Assembly: GCA_021775965.1 (NCBI GenBank)
Contig: JAJFGV010000043.1
Coordinates: forward strand, 248,001-312,000
Reading direction: 5' to 3'
Length of the DNA stretch: 64,000 bases
Source of the DNA: Alphaproteobacteria bacterium
GTDB taxonomy: Bacteria; Pseudomonadota; Alphaproteobacteria; Micavibrionales; Micavibrionaceae
A program made the translations under genes and the position numbers. The notes beneath the pieces are model-generated. The model was not told the origin of the DNA, did not search any database, and was given only the letters and a program-made list of their open reading frames with translations. Shown piece by piece: positions 8,939 to 18,205 of this stretch (position 1 is its first letter; each line of letters begins with the position of its first letter).

Positions 8939-11003
8939 GGGATTTTTTCTCTTTTTTTGGGCCTTTTTTGACATGACGCAGTAACGCAATCACCGCCGCC
9001 GGGGTCACACCGGGAATGCGGGATGCCGCACCCAAAGTCACAGGCCGGACCTGCTCCAGTTTTTGCCGCACTTCATTGGATAAACTGCCGACTTCGCTAT
9101 AATCAAGACTGGCCGGCAGTTTCAGCGCCTCATCTTTGCGAAACGCCCGGATATCCGCCTCGTGCCGCTCCATATAGCCGGCATATAACGCGTCGATTTC
9201 AATTTGCTCACGAATTTCGCCCTCAACATCGCCAAGCTCCGGCCAGACGGTCTGAAGCTGTTCCCAGTCTATATCCGGATACGCTAGCAAATCCGCCACA
9301 TTGCGGCGGGTGCCGTCTTTGTTGACGCCGATCCCATGAGCCTCAAGTTCATTCGGGGTGGCCTGCAGAGATTTCGTCAAATCCCTTGCCTGCTCTAGCT
9401 TTTGGGACTTTTCGACCCAGACTTTTTCTCTTTTTGAGCCCACACAACCGATTTCCAAACCCCTGCCCGTCAATCGCTGGTCGGCATTATCGGCGCGGAG
9501 TCTTAATCGATATTCCGCCCGGCTGGTAAACATCCGATATGGCTCCGGTGCGCCGCGGGTGGTGAGATCATCGATCAAAACGCCGATATAGGCCTCGGCC
9601 CGGTCCAAGGTAAAAGTCTCATTAGAACCTTGGCCTGTTTCACGTGAAACATTCGATACGGACTGTCCCGATTCGGGTCTAGATCCGTCCTGTTCGGGTC
9701 CGCATTTTAGGGCCGCATTAATTCCGGCCATCAAACCCTGCGCCGCGGCTTCTTCATAACCGGTGGTGCCGTTAATCTGGCCGGCTAAGAAAAGGCCCGG
9801 AATTCTACGAGATTCGAGGGTGTTTTTAAGATCACGGGGGTCAACATAGTCGTATTCGATGGCATAGCCCCACTCCAAAACCTCAACGTTTTCAAGGCCT
9901 TGTATAGAATGAAGATAAGCATCCTGCACTTCTATGGGCAGCGAGGTCGAAATCCCATTGGGATAGACGGTATCATCATCTAAACCCTCCGGTTCGAGGA
10001 AAATCTGATGTCGGGATTTATCAGCGAAACGCGAGATTTTATCCTCAATTGAGGGACAATAACGCGGCCCGGTGCCGGTAATATTGCCGGAATACATAGC
10101 CGAGCGATGAATGTTGTCAGCAATGATTTTATGTGTTTTTTCATTGGTATAGGTGATGTGGCACGAGATCTGCGGCACCGTAATTTTGCTATTCATATAG
10201 GAAAATGGGACCTGTGGGTCATCGCCCGGCTGTTCATCCAGAACGTCCCAATTGATGGTTTTGCCATTCAGGCGTGGCGGCGTGCCGGTTTTGAGCCTGC
10301 CCAGCGGAAACTCAAGTCTTTCAAGGGTTTGCGCCAATCCAATGGTTGGCTCTTCCCCGACGCGGCCAGCCGGAATTTGTTCTTCGCCGCGGTGAATCAT
10401 CCCGCGCAAAAATGTGCCGGTGGTCAGTACGACAGCGCTACATTTCAATTCCCTGCCGTCTATTGTCCTCAATCCTTGTATCTCCGTTTGTGTTTCCCTA
10501 GATATTTCCATAATGTTTTGGCTGGTGGGGGGTGGAGTGCTCTTTGTAGATTGTAGGGGCTGTGGGGACTGCGCTGATTGAGTTGGCTCGCCCTGCTGAC
10601 ATGACGGCGAGAGAATAAGGTCATCGGCCGCACCCTCTATAAGGGTCAAATTGGGGTAATCAGATAGCTCCGCCTGCATGGCTTCGCGGTATAATTTGCG
10701 GTCGGCCTGCGCCCGTGGCCCGCGCACAGCCGGGCCTTTCGAGGCATTGAGCATACGAAACTGAATACCGGACTTATCTATCACCCGGCCCATCAGACCG
10801 TCCAGCGCGTCGATTTCGCGTACCAGATGGCCCTTGCCGAGCCCGCCAATCGCCGGATTGCAGCTCATCGCGCCAATAGTGTCGAGTTTGTGGGTGAGCA
10901 GCGCCGTTTTGGCGCCCATGCGCGCGGATGCGGCGGCGGCTTCACAGCCCGCATGACCCCCGCCGACAACAATGACGTCAAAGCTTTGCGTGTTTTTTGT
11001 CAT
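8928..11003 (-). CDS. mnmG: tRNA uridine-34 modification enzyme MnmG (GidA)
   Basis: FAD enzyme that, with MnmE, adds the carboxymethylaminomethyl group to wobble uridine 34. The start is at [19 protein letters not shown], 27 codons short of an alternative frame start. The FAD motif [17 protein letters not shown], the [18 protein letters not shown] block and [11 protein letters not shown] are intact, as is the C-terminal helical domain. At 691 aa it is about 60 residues longer than the usual 625-630. The excess is two low-complexity insertions, about residues 131-168 (Ser/Gln/Pro/Thr rich) and 432-460; the second carries parS site 3. Confidence 0.96.
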   Translation of the reverse strand: MTKNTQSFDVIVVGGGHAGCEAAAASARMGAKTALLTHKLDTIGAMSCNPAIGGLGKGHLVREIDALDGLMGRVIDKSGIQFRMLNASKGPAVRGPRAQADRKLYREAMQAELSDYPNLTLIEGAADDLILSPSCQQGEPTQSAQSPQPLQSTKSTPPPTSQNIMEISRETQTEIQGLRTIDGRELKCSAVVLTTGTFLRGMIHRGEEQIPAGRVGEEPTIGLAQTLERLEFPLGRLKTGTPPRLNGKTINWDVLDEQPGDDPQVPFSYMNSKITVPQISCHITYTNEKTHKIIADNIHRSAMYSGNITGTGPRYCPSIEDKISRFADKSRHQIFLEPEGLDDDTVYPNGISTSLPIEVQDAYLHSIQGLENVEVLEWGYAIEYDYVDPRDLKNTLESRRIPGLFLAGQINGTTGYEEAAAQGLMAGINAALKCGPEQDGSRPESGQSVSNVSRETGQGSNETFTLDRAEAYIGVLIDDLTTRGAPEPYRMFTSRAEYRLRLRADNADQRLTGRGLEIGCVGSKREKVWVEKSQKLEQARDLTKSLQATPNELEAHGIGVNKDGTRRNVADLLAYPDIDWEQLQTVWPELGDVEGEIREQIEIDALYAGYMERHEADIRAFRKDEALKLPASLDYSEVGSLSNEVRQKLEQVRPVTLGAASRIPGVTPAAVIALLRHVKKGPKKEKKSHAA
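9636..9651. promoter_or_regulatory. parS site 3 (perfect)
   Basis: Perfect TGTTTCACGTGAAACA inside mnmG, again translated as VSRET on the gene strand. It lies in a non-conserved insertion of the protein near residue 453, so it costs the enzyme little. Confidence 0.96.
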
Positions 11004-11154
11004 GGTGGGGGTTATATACTGAAAACGCCTGAATTTGCCATTGTTTTTTACCGCGGGGGCGCGGAGACGCGGAGTTAAGGCCATCAACAAATTTATCTTG
11101 CAATATTTTTCATATTATTATATTCTCTGGCTACTTTTACCAAAGGAGAACAAT

Positions 11155-11832
11155 ATGATCCTTTCTACGAATGCAGATGAGCCAACCGAAACACTAGATA
11201 ATTCTAGAACTTTCGCAGTTTTGGGCTATGACTTCGAATTACCAAAACATTTAAGCAGATTGAATGAGTGGATCCATATTGGTCAAACAACCGAGGGAAA
11301 GCCATTATTACTAGAGCCTACAACAAGCGCTTTCAAAGAAATTGAGAGTTATATTGATTCCACAACGACGAATGCAGCAAGTGCTCATAAAGCTCGAAAA
11401 CATATAGAAACCTTAAAACTAGCCAGTCATGGAAACGCTCGCCTTCCAACAGAAGAGGAGGCGCTTTCTATCATTTTTCCTCAAATGGGAACGATGGCTC
11501 CACTAACGGAAGTAACAATATATTCTGATGAAAACAGGTGCCTGGCGGCAAAAGGAACCGGAAAAAATCATTTCATGGAAGTAACCGGATTAAAATGGAG
11601 CGATATTTGGGTTGAACCCGGTCAAGAAACACTGAAAGAAATTAAGCGTTTTTCAAAAGCAAATCGCTATACTGATGGTCATTTGGTGAATGATGGCCTT
11701 GCAGAGTTTTCTTTGCAATCAGGCAAAACTGATAGACTTGTCCCGCTTACCCATGCAAGCAAAGCCCCGTTCCGAGCCGTTCAAGAGGCCTCTGAAGAAA
11801 TCGTACATCTTTTAGAAGAACTTAACTTATAA
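11155..11832 (+). CDS. Unknown protein, 225 aa
   Basis: Not recognised. The start at 11155 has a strong ribosome site (AAAGGAGAA, 5 bases upstream); a longer frame has none. No signal peptide or transmembrane segment is seen. The protein is soluble and mixed alpha/beta (TFAVLGYDFELPKHLSRL near the start). The gene is clearly more AT-rich than its neighbours and lies alone on the plus strand between mnmG (divergent) and mnmE (convergent), which suggests recent acquisition. Confidence 0.7.
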   Translation: MILSTNADEPTETLDNSRTFAVLGYDFELPKHLSRLNEWIHIGQTTEGKPLLLEPTTSAFKEIESYIDSTTTNAASAHKARKHIETLKLASHGNARLPTEEEALSIIFPQMGTMAPLTEVTIYSDENRCLAAKGTGKNHFMEVTGLKWSDIWVEPGQETLKEIKRFSKANRYTDGHLVNDGLAEFSLQSGKTDRLVPLTHASKAPFRAVQEASEEIVHLLEELNL

Positions 11833-11867
11833 CTGATTTTCTAAGCTCGCTATGCTCGTAAATGCAT

Positions 11868-11946
11868 GAGATCCTGCGTCGCCTTTCAGGCTCCTCAGGA
11901 TGACGGATTGCTAAATTCGCGCTAACGCGCTTATTAAGAAATCCGT
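11868..11946. repeat. Partial copy of the GTCATCCTGA palindrome plus inverted repeat at the mnmE 3' end
   Basis: Bases 11868-11904 (GAGATCCTGCG ... CAGGATGAC) match one arm of the palindromic element found whole in mnmE and hemH. It is followed by an inverted repeat, ACGGATT (11903-11909) with AATCCGT (11940-11946), enclosing CGCG-CTAA-CGCG. The second arm overlaps the mnmE stop codon. With two genes converging here it may act in 3'-end formation, but there is no T-run typical of an intrinsic terminator. Confidence 0.6.
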
Positions 11947-13334
11947 CACTTTCCAATACAGAAATCCTTGAAGATCACGTCAAGCAGGTCTTCGACGTCG
12001 ACGCGGCCCGTTATGTGGCCCAGTGCGCGGATCGCCAGGCGCATGTCTTCGGCCATGAGCTCGGGCAGTTTGGCATCTAAAGCACGGGTGAGGGAGGCGT
12101 GGCATTCCTCGAGCGCTTTTCTGTGGCGTTGGCGGGTGAGGGCGGGGGCTTCGCTTTTGCCGATCAGGGTTTTGGTTTTTTCGATCAGCGCGTCAATTAG
12201 CATGCCTAAATTTTTGCCCGTGGTTGCGGATATTTTTACGATGTCATCCTGAGCGAAAGCGAAGGATCTCCCTGATGCCAGGAGATCCTTCAGTCGCTCC
12301 GCTCCTTCAGGATGACAATCGAATTTGTTAACGACGACAATTGAATTTTCATTGATGAGATTTAAAGTGTGTTCATCGGGTTCTTCTGTGCCGTCAAAAA
12401 GTAATAGGCGAATGTCAGCGTCCTCGGCGCGTTTGAGGGCGCGGCGAATGCCTTCGGATTCAATGGAATCCTGGCCTTCCTGCCCAATCTGATCCGGGCG
12501 CAAACCCGCGGTGTCAGCCAAAATCACCGGATATCCGCCGAGATCGAGATGGGCCTCAATAATGTCGCGCGTGGTGCCGGCTAATTCGGAAACGATCGCG
12601 ACATCGCGTTGCGCCAGAGCATTCACCAGCGATGACTTGCCGGCATTGGGCGCGCCGATCACGGCGACGTGCAAACCATTGCGCAGAATTTCACCGCGGC
12701 GATTGTCGTTTAAATGCGCGTCCAATTCACCAATCATTTTTTCGATGACAGGCTGCATTTTTGAAACTGTATTGTCCGGCAAATCTTCATCGGGGAATTC
12801 GATATCGGCTTCGGTATGGGCGAGGGCATCGGTCAGCGTTTCGCGCCAATGATCGTAAAGCCGCGAGAGCGATCCTTCCATTTGAGACAGGGCCTGGGAT
12901 TTTTGGATTTGCGTTTCGGCATTGATGAGGTCGGCGATGGCTTCGGCCTCAGTCAGATCCATTTTGCCGTTTTCAAAAGCGCGGCGGGTGAACTCGCCGG
13001 GCTGGGCAAGGCGGTGGCCGGGCTGCCCAGAGAGCTCTTCCAGCAATTCCTGAATGACCGCCGGGCCGCCATGGATGTGGTATTCGACCACGTCTTCGCC
13101 GGTATAGCTGGCGGGGGCTTTAAAGGAGACAACCATGCCTTCATCGATAAGAGTGCCGGTGGCCGTTTCAATGCAGCGCAGATCCAGCCTATTGGGCGCG
13201 GGCGCTTCTTCACCGGTGAGGGTCTGCAGACTTTCCAGCGCTACCGGGCCGGAAACACGGACAATCGCAATCCCGCCGCGTCCGGGCGCCGTGGCGAGGG
13301 CATATATGGTGTCGTTGTGGTCTTTATTCGTCAT
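11946..13334 (-). CDS. mnmE: tRNA uridine-34 modification GTPase MnmE (TrmE)
   Basis: GTPase partner of MnmG in wobble-uridine modification. Domains: N-terminal tetrahydrofolate-binding part (ALATAPGRGGIAIVRVSGP), helical domain, inserted G domain with G1 GAPNAGKSSLVNAL near residue 229, G3 DTAGL, G4 NKFD and G5 SATTG, and the C-terminal CIGK catalytic cysteine motif. Between G4 and G5, about residues 340-364, there is an extra peptide (HPEGAERLKDLLASGRSF...) encoded by a palindromic repeat. The frame is preserved across it. mnmE and mnmG are separated here by an accessory gene on the other strand. Confidence 0.96.
   Translation of the reverse strand: MTNKDHNDTIYALATAPGRGGIAIVRVSGPVALESLQTLTGEEAPAPNRLDLRCIETATGTLIDEGMVVSFKAPASYTGEDVVEYHIHGGPAVIQELLEELSGQPGHRLAQPGEFTRRAFENGKMDLTEAEAIADLINAETQIQKSQALSQMEGSLSRLYDHWRETLTDALAHTEADIEFPDEDLPDNTVSKMQPVIEKMIGELDAHLNDNRRGEILRNGLHVAVIGAPNAGKSSLVNALAQRDVAIVSELAGTTRDIIEAHLDLGGYPVILADTAGLRPDQIGQEGQDSIESEGIRRALKRAEDADIRLLLFDGTEEPDEHTLNLINENSIVVVNKFDCHPEGAERLKDLLASGRSFAFAQDDIVKISATTGKNLGMLIDALIEKTKTLIGKSEAPALTRQRHRKALEECHASLTRALDAKLPELMAEDMRLAIRALGHITGRVDVEDLLDVIFKDFCIGK
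12243..12316. repeat. Palindromic repeat inserted in frame in mnmE
   Basis: Begins GTCATCCTGAGCGAAAGCGA and ends CTCCTTCAGGATGAC. The two halves are inverted repeats (GTCATCCTGA...GAAGGATCTC against GAGATCCTTCA...TCAGGATGAC) around about 8-10 bases. It has the same arms as the element in hemH (24796-24867) and the partial copy at 11868. It adds about 24 codons to the G domain. Confidence 0.88.
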
Positions 13335-13432
13335 GGAAGGGTTTTACACGGCTTGCGAGCGTTTTTCCAGCCGGACGAACCAGTTATCGATTTTTCTGGA
13401 CGGGCGCGATCGTTTTCAGAGATACTTTAAGT

Positions 13433-13648
13433 ATGGCGTCACTTATTCCCATTGATTTTGTTCCGAACGAAATGCTGATTGCCATGCGGAGCAGGCAGTA
13501 TCCCGATCTTGCGGACGCATTAAAAGAGATTTGTTTTTCTCCTGAGTTAACACCGATAGAAGTGCAGGAAAAAATTCGCCAGACCGTTCAGCTTTATGAA
13601 GTGCGGGTACATAGTGGTGTTATCAAGCCCGGTGAAAAACATTCCTGA
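13433..13648 (+). CDS. Unknown small protein, 71 aa
   Basis: Starts MASLIPIDFVPNEML and is divergent from mnmE across 98 bases. It is soluble and helical, with no motif I recognise. The ribosome site is weak (TTTAAG region). The amino-acid composition is ordinary and the frame clean, so it is probably real, but support is limited to context and composition. Confidence 0.5.
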   Translation: MASLIPIDFVPNEMLIAMRSRQYPDLADALKEICFSPELTPIEVQEKIRQTVQLYEVRVHSGVIKPGEKHS

Positions 13649-13659
13649 TTATATAGGAC

Positions 13660-13944
13660 TTATGTCTTCGCTTTTTTCGGCGCTTCGCCTTCTTCGCCCG
13701 GCGATGCCCCAGGTGATGTAAGCCCCATCTGCGCCCAGAACGTTTTCTGCATGTCGCTCCAACCCTGAATGGACGGGGTCATCCAGGTTTTCATCATGGT
13801 TTCGGGGTCGAGGCCTTTGACGTTGTCCATCATCTGTTTTTGCATTTGCTGCATCATGGCCTCTTGCATTGGGGCGACATCGGGCAGGCCAATAAACTGG
13901 CGGGCTTCTTCCGGCGTACATTCTACATCAACTTTGAATTTCAT
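13660..13944 (-). CDS. DUF6489-like small protein, 94 aa
   Basis: The N terminus MKFKVDVECTPEEARQFIGL followed by a DVAPMQEAMMQQMQKQ methionine/glutamine-rich helix resembles the alphaproteobacterial DUF6489 family (recalled, not searched), whose function is unknown. The C-terminal half has tryptophans (MKTWMTPSIQGWSDMQKTFW) somewhat like short phasin-type amphipathic helices, then a Gly/Glu/Lys tail. It is convergent with the small gene before it and 12 bases downstream of the beta-barrel gene, perhaps cotranscribed with it. Confidence 0.75.
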   Translation of the reverse strand: MKFKVDVECTPEEARQFIGLPDVAPMQEAMMQQMQKQMMDNVKGLDPETMMKTWMTPSIQGWSDMQKTFWAQMGLTSPGASPGEEGEAPKKAKT

Positions 13945-13955
13945 TTTTGCTGTTC

Positions 13956-15524
13956 CTAGAACCTTATTGTGCCGCGAACGGTGCCGCTCGCACCATTGGC
14001 GCCCTTAAATTTCAACTCGGAAGGGCTGGAGCCGAGCCGCTGAACCACAGGTAGGTTTTCGCGTCTTTCAACTTCGCCGCCGACAGACACGCTGAACGGT
14101 CCATCCGGGTTAAAAGTAACACCGGCGCCGAAGCGAAAATTATTGGTGTTTTCATCTTCACTGAGGTCGACGCTTTGGCGATCAAACGCGCCGCCACTCA
14201 CGACCAGATTGTCCGTACCATCGGCGTCATTGATGTTGTACGCATAGCGGGCCGAGCCGAAGAACTCCAATTGCGTGCCCGCAACACTGGCCCAAGATGG
14301 ACGGTGCGCCGCTTCTACACCGATAAACGGACTGAACACATGGTTCTCGACCAGCGTGTTATATTCAAAGCTGGTGGCAAAACCGGCAATGGTTCCGTTA
14401 AAGGTTTCGGAAGAATTCAAACGCGAATATTCCAGCCCAGCGAATGGCCTTATGCTGGTATTGCCACGAATAACGGTTTTACCCAGGCCCAGTTCACCAG
14501 CAGTCTCTCTGTGCTCGGCCCTATAAGTCGCCGAAGTCAGCGTATTCAAGCCACCGGCGAAAGGCAGGAAGAAACCGCTAGGGCTTACTGCGGTCGGATC
14601 GCCTGTACCGGTAATCAGAAAAGTGCCGCCGCCGGTACCGATGCCGGCAAAGCTGTCATCATAATCTGTGGTGGTGCGGGACAATTCCGTGAAGACATCA
14701 AAGCCGCCGCCACTGAACCAGCCGCCATTATTGCCGGAGCCTCTTCCAGTAGATCCAAAGCCGTACGGAGCGGCCGGAGCCTTTTCCTTGGTGAAAGGGC
14801 CGGGATAGGCAACGGGCTGAGCTCCCACGTTAACACGGGCTTTTATGCCTTTTGTCGAAGTGCTTCCTTTTTTGTCTGATCTGATTTTGTTTGTGTTGTC
14901 GCCAAAGCCACTATTGACGCCCGTATGGCCGGACGTAACGGCGTCGATAAAACCGGCTTTTGCAAACATTTCAACAAAGAATATACTAAGCTGGGCCCTG
15001 TCAGGATATTCGCTGACATCTCCTTCATATCCTTTGCCGACCAAATCCGGCTCCTCGCCGGTTATACCGGTCGTGGTCACCTCATCTATAATGCTGGTCT
15101 TTTCACAAGGCTGTCTTGCCGCCCAGCGCGCTGCCAAAAATTCTTTTACTTGACCTATAGTATGTAAATCAGCAGCATCTTGATCTACAAACATTCCCAA
15201 AGAAAGATATTCATTCACGCCTTCATGGCCGGACACGTTGTCAGGATCATTTACGTTATCAAACAATTGATCAATTTCATTCTTCGCTTGTTCATATTCC
15301 TTTTCATCACACCTCCCTATAGCAGCAAGAGCATTGCGCGTGGATGTGCTTAAACGCTCTGCGCTGACCCCGTTAAACATCGCTGAATCTGTTCCGGTAA
15401 TGGCATGCTGGGGAACGTTGCCGGTTGGAGCTTCTGCGCCAATCCCGCTTGCGGCATATACCTGCGCGGTTGTTACAATCAAAAATCCCAAAAGGGCAAA
15501 AGCAATTAAAAAGCAGCGGGCCAT
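13956..15524 (-). CDS. Putative outer-membrane beta-barrel (autotransporter-like) protein
   Basis: The start is set at MARCFLIAFALLGF, with AGGAG 9 bases upstream. A Sec signal peptide (cleavage after VYA) leads into a 290-residue exported region with two possible disulphide cysteines (IGRCDEKEYEQ, RQPCEKTSI) and a glycine/serine-rich linker (GFGSTGRGSGNNGGWFSGG). The C-terminal 200 residues alternate polar and hydrophobic residues in strand-sized blocks and end in ...GTIRF, a terminal phenylalanine as expected for BAM substrates. This fits a surface protein with an autotransporter-type barrel. No catalytic motif is seen, so the passenger role is unknown. Confidence 0.75.
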   Translation of the reverse strand: MARCFLIAFALLGFLIVTTAQVYAASGIGAEAPTGNVPQHAITGTDSAMFNGVSAERLSTSTRNALAAIGRCDEKEYEQAKNEIDQLFDNVNDPDNVSGHEGVNEYLSLGMFVDQDAADLHTIGQVKEFLAARWAARQPCEKTSIIDEVTTTGITGEEPDLVGKGYEGDVSEYPDRAQLSIFFVEMFAKAGFIDAVTSGHTGVNSGFGDNTNKIRSDKKGSTSTKGIKARVNVGAQPVAYPGPFTKEKAPAAPYGFGSTGRGSGNNGGWFSGGGFDVFTELSRTTTDYDDSFAGIGTGGGTFLITGTGDPTAVSPSGFFLPFAGGLNTLTSATYRAEHRETAGELGLGKTVIRGNTSIRPFAGLEYSRLNSSETFNGTIAGFATSFEYNTLVENHVFSPFIGVEAAHRPSWASVAGTQLEFFGSARYAYNINDADGTDNLVVSGGAFDRQSVDLSEDENTNNFRFGAGVTFNPDGPFSVSVGGEVERRENLPVVQRLGSSPSELKFKGANGASGTVRGTIRF

Positions 15525-15636
15525 CAAAAATCTCCTGCAAATGTTCTGTAAATACAGCAATGTTCTCTAGTATTCTGGGCTCACCATGTCGTTTTTTTCA
15601 TTATATGTCAACGGGGTAGTGGGGTTTTGTGAAGCT

Positions 15637-16479
15637 TTAACGGGTGGGTGCGGTAAAAATATCACAATCCAGAGGGCGGGCCAAAAGTGCAGGCCAGATG
15701 TCAGCCCAGCCGTCTTCATGGGTGGTATCCGGCACGATGCTCGAGCGGATGCAATTTGTCTTACCGGAATGCTTTATAAAATTCTCGGCTATGGCAGACG
15801 GAATGGTTTCATCCTCTGCGCCGATGAAATGATGTTGTGGAATGTGGTTGATTTTGCGTGCGACATCAATCGGATTGAGTGAGCCGGATAACGGCGAGTC
15901 ATTGTGAAATTCGGTGAAGCGTTCATGATCGAGATTGCCAGCGACCGAACGCAAGCTCACAATATCGTCACGTTTTGCTGCCAGTAAAACTGCAATCGCC
16001 GCGCCACCTGAAAAACCAACCAGATTAAATTCTGTGATGTTGTGGCGGGTTTTTATGTCGTTCAAAGCCGCGTTCATGGATGTCATCACCTCGGGTGCAA
16101 AGCGGCTGTCAGTCCAGTATTGCGGCGAACATGCGGCGATTTGTCCGTACTGGCAGGGGCGCGCCAGATAGATCACATTGGCGCTATTGTCCGCTGCCGC
16201 CAGTCGCAATGCCACCGGGTTTGTCGGCGTTGGATCCGGTGACATTGTATAGCGATTAATCCACGCCAATCCATCGCCTTCGATATAAATTGTGGCCGGT
16301 TTGTTTTGGTGCTTTACGCGTTCATAAGCGGTGAGGGTGAAAGGCGTTGTCTGAATTTTCCTCTCAACCAAAAAAGATGGCGCGGCGATTTGCTGCGCTT
16401 CTTCATATCTCGTCGCACAAGACACAAGCAAAAACGCTGAAAGAATGACATAGCAAAGGACATCAATTTTGAATTTCAT
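15637..16479 (-). CDS. Lipoprotein alpha/beta hydrolase
   Basis: Predicted periplasmic membrane-anchored serine hydrolase. A signal peptide with lipobox LLVSC near residue 21 is followed by an alpha/beta-hydrolase fold. It shows IYIEGDGLAW (oxyanion region), a cysteine pair in ARPCQYGQIAACSPQYW, the nucleophile elbow GFSGG near residue 155, an acid candidate in GAEDETIPS and a histidine in PDTTHEDGW near the C terminus. The substrate is unknown. A 112-base gap separates it from the barrel gene downstream. It is divergent from the CxxC-repeat gene. Confidence 0.85.
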   Translation of the reverse strand: MKFKIDVLCYVILSAFLLVSCATRYEEAQQIAAPSFLVERKIQTTPFTLTAYERVKHQNKPATIYIEGDGLAWINRYTMSPDPTPTNPVALRLAAADNSANVIYLARPCQYGQIAACSPQYWTDSRFAPEVMTSMNAALNDIKTRHNITEFNLVGFSGGAAIAVLLAAKRDDIVSLRSVAGNLDHERFTEFHNDSPLSGSLNPIDVARKINHIPQHHFIGAEDETIPSAIAENFIKHSGKTNCIRSSIVPDTTHEDGWADIWPALLARPLDCDIFTAPTR

Positions 16480-16538
16480 TGTTTCCAGGTCCTTCTTTCA
16501 CTAGGCTTGCCTATAAGACAATGTAAAGGAAGCTGGCC

Positions 16539-18092
16539 ATGCCGGAAAGCGAAATGCCTGATTCTATTGATTATAAGGAAAAGGCGCTTGAAAAAATCCG
16601 TCAGGCGGTCAAGGGCAATCGCTTTGATCCTGCAAAAATAACCATCGATAATTTTGATGGCGGCATTGTCAAATTTACGGCGAAAACGCAGCTCGAGATC
16701 CGTACGAAAATCAGTGAGAAAACGGTGCCGGGCCGTCAGGGTGGAGCGCAAGTGGTCGATAGCGGCGTTGCGCTTAAGGCTGCGGTTGATCAGGACATAC
16801 AAAATCTAATGAGCAGCAACGATACGGCGCAGAAAATAAAGGCGCTGGTTTTGGGCCGGGACGATAAGGGATTTGCGCTGGATGGTGTCGACATCCCGAT
16901 TGATTTCTGGAAGAAAGATTTCGTTTATTACGAGGGCTGCGGCACATGCAAAACGCAAGGACGTTTGCAGTGCCAACGCTGTCATGGTCTTGGTCATGAA
17001 TCCTGCCCGCAATGTCACAAAAAGGGAGTGATCCCGTGTACACAATGCCGCGGTTCGCAAGAAATTCAGGGGCCAAACGGTCAACAACAATGCCCGCAAT
17101 GCCAGGGTCAGGGCGACATTTCATGTTCCTTGTGTCAGCAGCGCGGCGAGGTTCAATGCCGCATTTGCAAGACGAAAGGCGAGACCACCTGCACAGCTTG
17201 CAACGGCGCGGGCTGGAACTCTCATATTACGATGGCCGAGATAGAGGTGCACACAAATTTTGATTATGAACGCGGCGCGGTGCCGGATAAAGCCGCAAAG
17301 CTGATTGAAAAGCTCGGGCCAAAATTAAGCGGGCATGCCGGGATTGAAGTTTTGGAGCAAGCGCAAGAAGCGCAAGAAAAAGAGATCGCCATTCACTATC
17401 AAGTCGCCTTGCCGTGCGGCCCCATCAGTTTTCTGGTCGGTGATGAAAAAGCGGAAGGCTTTTTGTTTGGCAACCAGATGAAGTTAACGTCCGTCTCGCC
17501 GTTTCTTGAGCCCATTCTTGCGAAGGGCATGCAGAAATTGCAGGACGCGGCGAACGGGCGCGGCTCTGTTGCCGGGAATTTGCAGGCGGCGGCAAAGTAC
17601 AGGACGCTGCGCCAGGCGATACTCGCGGCGGCGCGCTATAAGCTGAACAAGGCGGCAAAAGCGCTGCAATCCGGCTCTCCTGTGGGGTTATCGAAGGCGA
17701 AAATAAACGAGCTGGTCCAAAATGCGGATAAAGCGCTCAAGAATATCACCGCGAAGCCGCGTCAGCAGGGTTTGATCGGCGGGCTGGGGCTGAGCGCTTT
17801 AATTTACGGTGCCTGGTTTTTCGCGCTGCGTGCGTCCATATTGGCATCGGTGGCGAATGAGGCGGCGCATATGGCGGTGGATCTGATGGTTTTTGCAGCT
17901 GGCGCGGGGCTGGTCATTTTCGTGATCCAGCTGGTGAGCGCCAAAGCCCTGCGCACCGCGTTAAAGGGCATCGTACCGCCGGGCAAAGAAAAAGCCTTCA
18001 CACCGAAAACGGGAAAGACCGGGCTGTACGCCAGTATTGGTGCGTTTGTAATTTTTGCCGCGCTGTGGGCTTTGACGATTTTGGGGGGTTAG
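16539..18092 (+). CDS. Membrane protein with eight CxxCxxxG zinc-finger-like repeats
   Basis: 517 aa of unknown function. Residues about 134-226 hold eight CxxC motifs (CGTC, CQRC, CPQC, CTQC, CPQC, CSLC, CRIC, CTAC), most followed by G-x-G, like the DnaJ central zinc domain but twice as many and without a J domain. A charged helical region follows. Three hydrophobic segments from about residue 410 to the end anchor it in the membrane. The start has AAAGGAAG 8 bases upstream. It may bind zinc and act as a chaperone-like or redox-linked scaffold on the cytoplasmic face; this is inference only. Confidence 0.8.
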   Translation: MPESEMPDSIDYKEKALEKIRQAVKGNRFDPAKITIDNFDGGIVKFTAKTQLEIRTKISEKTVPGRQGGAQVVDSGVALKAAVDQDIQNLMSSNDTAQKIKALVLGRDDKGFALDGVDIPIDFWKKDFVYYEGCGTCKTQGRLQCQRCHGLGHESCPQCHKKGVIPCTQCRGSQEIQGPNGQQQCPQCQGQGDISCSLCQQRGEVQCRICKTKGETTCTACNGAGWNSHITMAEIEVHTNFDYERGAVPDKAAKLIEKLGPKLSGHAGIEVLEQAQEAQEKEIAIHYQVALPCGPISFLVGDEKAEGFLFGNQMKLTSVSPFLEPILAKGMQKLQDAANGRGSVAGNLQAAAKYRTLRQAILAAARYKLNKAAKALQSGSPVGLSKAKINELVQNADKALKNITAKPRQQGLIGGLGLSALIYGAWFFALRASILASVANEAAHMAVDLMVFAAGAGLVIFVIQLVSAKALRTALKGIVPPGKEKAFTPKTGKTGLYASIGAFVIFAALWALTILGG

Positions 18093-18133
18093 TATATTGG
18101 AGTGATAAGTGCCATGTGGAACCCCAAACGTGA

Positions 18134-18173
18134 TGGTCGTCCTACGATCCGTGTGGGGATCATAGAACGACCA
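18134..18173. repeat. Intergenic inverted repeat
   Basis: TGGTCGTCCTACGATCC pairs with GGATCATAGAACGACCA with two G-U-type mismatches, and weaker outer pairing (AAGTG...CACTT) extends it. There is no T-run after it. It sits between two convergent genes, so it could end transcription by a factor-dependent route or be a repetitive extragenic palindrome. Confidence 0.5.
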
Positions 18174-18205
18174 GCGACGCGAGGGACACTTTTACTGTAG
18201 CAGCT

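Noticed and set aside
11035-11154. 40-codon N-terminal extension of the gene at 11155
   Set aside because: It would overlap the mnmG start region, and the AAAGGAGAA site fits ATG 11155.
18134-18173. Intrinsic terminator at the inverted repeat
   Set aside because: The stem is good, but no run of T follows on either strand; kept only as an inverted repeat.
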